A stretch of 64,000 bases of DNA, taken from positions 153,395 through 217,394 of the forward strand of contig JAMLGM010000007.1 of the NCBI GenBank assembly GCA_023957975.1, in the 5' to 3' direction. Both the position numbers and the translations under genes were made by a program. Source of the DNA: Microthrixaceae bacterium. GTDB lineage: Bacteria; Actinomycetota; Acidimicrobiia; Acidimicrobiales; Microtrichaceae. This document shows, piece after piece, positions 61,701 to 64,000 of the stretch; the stretch's first letter is position 1; every line of letters begins with the position of its first letter. Under the pieces are notes generated by a model, which saw only the letters and a program-made list of their open reading frames with translations, was not told where the DNA came from and made no database searches.

Positions 61701-64000
61701 GTTTCAGCGCCGCGGCCCGAGACTTGGCGGCTCAACAACTCACCGCGAGTCGACCACAACTGGGTCGTGGTCACACCGGCCGGGTCGGTGGACACCCATC
61801 CAAGCCCTGCCGCGTTGTAGGACTGGGTCCAGGTTTCACCCTCCGGGTTCGTTACCGAGACCGCCAAACCGTCGTCGTTGTATCCAACCACGGTGGTACC
61901 CGCCGGTGTTGTTGCACTCACCGGCCGTCCGCTGTTGTCATACCCGTAGGTTGTGACAACCCCGCCAGGATCGGTTTTCGACGCGACCCGACCGGCGTCG
62001 GTAAACGTTTGTGTCGATGTACGCCCGGTCGGGTCCGTGACCGAAACCTGGCGACCCAAAGCGTCGTACCCAAACGACGTCACCCCACCATCAGGCGCAG
62101 TGACCTCATCAACCAAACCGTTCGCGAGATAACTGAACGTTGTTTGTCGATCAACCGGGTCGGCAACCGTGACGACCTGGCCGTTCGCGTTATAGGTCGT
62201 GTCGGTCTCGCCGCCGCCGGGCGCGGTCACTCGCGTGACACGCCCCGAAGTGTCATACCCATAAGACGTCACCCGGCCGGCCGTATCGGTTCGCGACTCG
62301 ATCCGTCCCAACACACCGTAGGAAACCTCGACCTCTTCACCGGTCGGGTCGGTGACCTTCGCGAGACGACCTAACGCGTCGTAGGTGTAACTCGTGGCAG
62401 GCTTGCCCGGTTTCGCTGTCGACACGAGGCGGCCACTCGAATACGTGTTCGTGGTCACCGCTGCTGTCGAGTCAGTCACGCTCAACACACGACCAGCGTT
62501 GTCATAGGTCGTCGTCGTCACACCCGAGTCCGCGGCGGTGATCGTGAGAACCCGCCCCGCGCCGTCATAGGTGTACGACGTCGCCCGCCCTTGCGCTGTG
62601 GTGACCTTTTTCAACCAGCCCGCCGGGAAATACTCGAAGGTGGTGGTGTTGCCATCAACGCTCACGGATTCAACCTGGCGCAACGACGTGTACGTGAACG
62701 CGGTGGTTACACCGTCAGCGTCAGTTTGAGACGTGATCAACCCGCCAGACACCGTTTGGCTCGTCACCTTCGACAACTCATCGGTGATCGTCGAGGGAAT
62801 CCGATTCGATCCCGAGTACGTGAACGATGTGGTACCAGAAACCGGAGACTCAATCGATTCCAACCGGAACGCGCCGTCATAGGTCAACTCGGACTCACCA
62901 GATTTCGGATCGGAAACTGTCGTCGGTAACCCGAGGTGATTACGATCCGACAACACCTCAGCGGTTGAACGATCAACAAACGAGTTCACCCAACCATTCG
63001 AGTTGTACGTCCGAACGACACTCTGATTGTTCGGATCAGTCATCTTGATCAACCGACCAAATGTGTCATGTTCATACACAATCGATTCTGACAACACCGG
63101 AGATTGTGGACTATGAGTTGTCGTCTCAACCGTTGTTTCACGATTCGCAAAATCGTAGGTGAAGTTGAACTTCACATCAGGAGTGGACTGTGAAGCGACA
63201 CGACCAAGCCCGGTGTACGTGTTCGCCACGATCACGACGCCGCTCGGGTCCGTGATCGTCAACACCCGCTGAGCCGCGTCGTTCGTGAACAACGTCGTTT
63301 TCGCTGCGGTATCAACAAACGATGTCAACTGGCCAGACGTATACCCATACGTGATGGTCCTACCGTCCGACGACGAAACACCCGTCAAAAGGTTCGAACC
63401 GTTGTATGTAAACGTCAGAGTCGGGCCTTGCGACGACGTCACCGTCGACGGGTTCCCGGCACCGTTACGCGCGATCGATACTGACTGTCCATCCCACGAA
63501 GATTTCGACTCCAAACGACCCGACGTATCGAAATCCCACACATCACCGTTCGCCATCGTTACCCGGTACGACGAATCAAGTTCCTGTGACAACGTCCCAT
63601 CAAACGCGAGCCCCGGGTTCCAACCACCAGACCCGCTATCACGAAACCACACATCTCGGCCGTCTCCAAGCTCAAGACGAACATCGTCACCCGACTCCTC
63701 GACACGCTCCGAGAACGAACCACGCCAACCAACCGACAACACACTCGAACGAGTATCACGAGAGTTATACGAACGCACCACATCCAACCCGAACAACCCC
63801 GCCGTCGCAGGAAGATCCGTCCACGAATCATGAAAGTTGCCGTACGCGGTCGATATCGGATCCCCAGCGTTACCCGACGGCTCCGACGAACCAGCCAACT
63901 CACGCTCGCTCAACGAATAATGAATCGTCGAAGCATCCACAATCGCCTCAGGAAGATCCGCCGCGTTCGCCGCCGGGAAATAGGAACCACCCGTCAACTC
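58727..64000 (-). CDS. RHS/YD-repeat polymorphic toxin, 5'-truncated by window edge
   Basis: At least 1757 residues are visible; the true start is outside the window. Domain order: a DUF6531-like segment (DPISTAYGNFHDSWTDLPAT ... VVRSYNSRD), a long series of YD repeats (YDxxGRVxxVTDP type) forming the shell, and an inserted beta-sandwich-like domain (60545-61137). Next come further YD repeats, the RHS core (YDPWGNPTGAATTAAPKLGY, TTDPLDDIPGTPTSGNPYHY) and DPLGL. A 160-residue conserved stretch ends at TPQII, and a 102-residue C-terminal tip follows (about 58730-59035) with GWTPRVADNGKGVVFQRP and YPNGYIRIYNSHGQPVD then THIP. The tip resembles a predicted RNase-type toxin but its family is uncertain. 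Delivery route is not shown here. Confidence 0.9.
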   Translation of the reverse strand, partial: ELTGGSYFPAANAADLPEAIVDASTIHYSLSERELAGSSEPSGNAGDPISTAYGNFHDSWTDLPATAGLFGLDVVRSYNSRDTRSSVLSVGWRGSFSERVEESGDDVRLELGDGRDVWFRDSGSGGWNPGLAFDGTLSQELDSSYRVTMANGDVWDFDTSGRLESKSSWDGQSVSIARNGAGNPSTVTSSQGPTLTFTYNGSNLLTGVSSSDGRTITYGYTSGQLTSFVDTAAKTTLFTNDAAQRVLTITDPSGVVIVANTYTGLGRVASQSTPDVKFNFTYDFANRETTVETTTHSPQSPVLSESIVYEHDTFGRLIKMTDPNNQSVVRTYNSNGWVNSFVDRSTAEVLSDRNHLGLPTTVSDPKSGESELTYDGAFRLESIESPVSGTTSFTYSGSNRIPSTITDELSKVTSQTVSGGLITSQTDADGVTTAFTYTSLRQVESVSVDGNTTTFEYFPAGWLKKVTTAQGRATSYTYDGAGRVLTITAADSGVTTTTYDNAGRVLSVTDSTAAVTTNTYSSGRLVSTAKPGKPATSYTYDALGRLAKVTDPTGEEVEVSYGVLGRIESRTDTAGRVTSYGYDTSGRVTRVTAPGGGETDTTYNANGQVVTVADPVDRQTTFSYLANGLVDEVTAPDGGVTSFGYDALGRQVSVTDPTGRTSTQTFTDAGRVASKTDPGGVVTTYGYDNSGRPVSATTPAGTTVVGYNDDGLAVSVTNPEGETWTQSYNAAGLGWVSTDPAGVTTTQLWSTRGELLSRQVSGRGAETFQYNPDGTLDVVSDGLGNETSYTYDDAGRLITRTTPAGVELWGYTNGELTTYVPPVLGGTAHPTTYRYDTAGRLDKIVDGSARSQTHTFNAAGDVTSTAFSDGVNVVTHTLGYDSAGRHSTTVTPWGTEPSTYDLAGRVTSTGTTDGRVARYLYDTGGRVAQLTTPDGLEINYSYDTAGRVSKLTPNATMTDWFNADNGAGADPNKWTRQHVSGGSSAVQYNRLRMATTNTTGSSTAVTSIAAQAANSETTISYQVESTSPANASTFAIYARQNATGTDSYRLEVPSDATTASLIKRVGGTDTTLSTFTLPPAGSEIRMQLKTNGNQISARAWLNGAPTPGTWDVAVTDSSVTAAGATQLKWTRNAGTNAVTIDGYRQLNTGTALTPFVTYTYDNASRVIAETLPGGSSRGYTYDDAQLIQTTQTAPGANRTTNLGYDTAGAVNTIAVVGGESATFGYDNAGQLTSTTPGSGPAQSWTYDTAGRRTSQTIGSATTSYTYNTQSQLTTIDHPSGPDTTITYDNAGRRLNETTGTDTVDYTYNPLGQTATITRANNGTTITKEDRAYNSDGLLHRVTTTGPSDSFLRYVKYDWDINQPIPQIVSLLDGSSNNALVHGPAGLVASTKGNTPTVFATDALGSIINSTGQSFANATSYDPWGNPTGAATTAAPKLGYRSELNTQTGLYLRARDYNPTTGTFTTTDPLDDIPGTPTSGNPYHYVNNNPINWQDPLGLAPGIGLPGDLDFTLNKGSWDPVEMIGNDCSRFNTALEMACFAVTYWGTTRGFSCGELDIDHVITCTSAQSYVRRKDLHSAFQRIKQYVGVVETAVTAALSGGLGAGANFAINGIEFISSLESVAKGDMTDVDVVGVGFSKLVQIISKGRVHTTPQIITPRGTGAVDDAFGAGDAMASRYLRAMSDSPVDIPKGWTPRVADNGKGVVFQRPGATGNADMIRVMDPTSQYPNGYIRIYNSHGQPVDLAGKPGPPSATHIPR
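60545..61137 (-). other. Inserted non-YD domain within the RHS protein
   Basis: Between two YD-repeat blocks, about 195 residues (from MTDWFNADNGAGADPNKWTR to AGTNAVTIDGYRQL) show no YD motif. Instead they form a beta-rich module with NKW, YQVESTSPANASTFAIYARQ and SYRLEV segments, similar in pattern to LamG/concanavalin-like carbohydrate-binding jelly rolls. The orphan cassette lacks it. It could mediate surface or glycan binding; this is inferred. Confidence 0.6.

Noticed and set aside
61100..63900. Regular short repeats that might be taken for a CRISPR array
   Set aside because: They are degenerate YD-coding repeats in one long reading frame, with neither constant repeat nor unique spacers.

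Overview
The window looks like a chromosome segment of a high-GC actinobacterium, most likely an Acidimicrobiia-type organism (Ilumatobacter/Microthrix relatives). This is inferred, not proven. The pointers are an actinobacterial leuA with a leucine attenuator, LLM/F420-type oxidoreductases, a lone MT0933-like antitoxin, a DUF559/AbiEi-like gene, CitE/malyl-CoA lyase paralogues, GTG starts, many 4-nt ATGA/GTGA overlaps, and at least seven genes where a TANNNT -10 box lies 6-7 nt before the start codon, as in leaderless mRNAs.

Positions 1 to about 49,850 are mostly ordinary chromosome. Biotin synthesis comes first (a probable bioF start, then bioB and bioA). It is followed by an acyl-CoA synthetase diverging from leuA, whose leader encodes a 12-residue peptide with four Leu codons, a hairpin and a terminator. 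Next come valS, bfd-bfr iron storage, an LLM oxidoreductase, PH-domain and MscS membrane proteins, and a co-directional run of DUF1111 cytochrome, acyl-CoA synthetase, DUF2804, GH2 glycosidase, P450, phosphatase and an unknown protein. The 26-37 kb part holds an epoxide hydrolase-like enzyme, an aminobutyraldehyde-type dehydrogenase, a DUF559 gene bracketed by paired palindromes, two CitE/malyl-CoA lyase-like genes, a FAD amine oxidase-like gene and a HerA-like ATPase. At 37-50 kb are a complete oppABCDF peptide importer, ssuD, a four-gene tandem ABC exporter operon and an HMG-CoA lyase.

Positions about 49,850 to 64,000 are accessory DNA and the most interesting part. A large RHS/YD-repeat polymorphic toxin gene runs in from the right edge. 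It carries a C-terminal toxin module and an overlapping DUF6188-like immunity gene. Downstream lies an orphan RHS C-terminal cassette with the same scaffold, a different toxin tip and its own overlapping candidate immunity gene. The scaffold has been shortened by several internal deletions at YD-repeat homologies. Around these are a full IS110-type transposase with a structured non-coding flank (candidate bridge RNA), fragments of IS256, IS3 and IS30 elements, and an IS3 element whose orfB is split by a group II intron. The intron interrupts orfB directly after the WLTDI motif that carries the first catalytic Asp. A small HTH gene with a 16-bp perfect palindrome over its -10 box and an N-terminally truncated XRE regulator sit between the IS110 and the main RHS locus.

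No rRNA, tRNA or CRISPR array was seen. Most apparent long antisense frames are high-GC shadows and are omitted.
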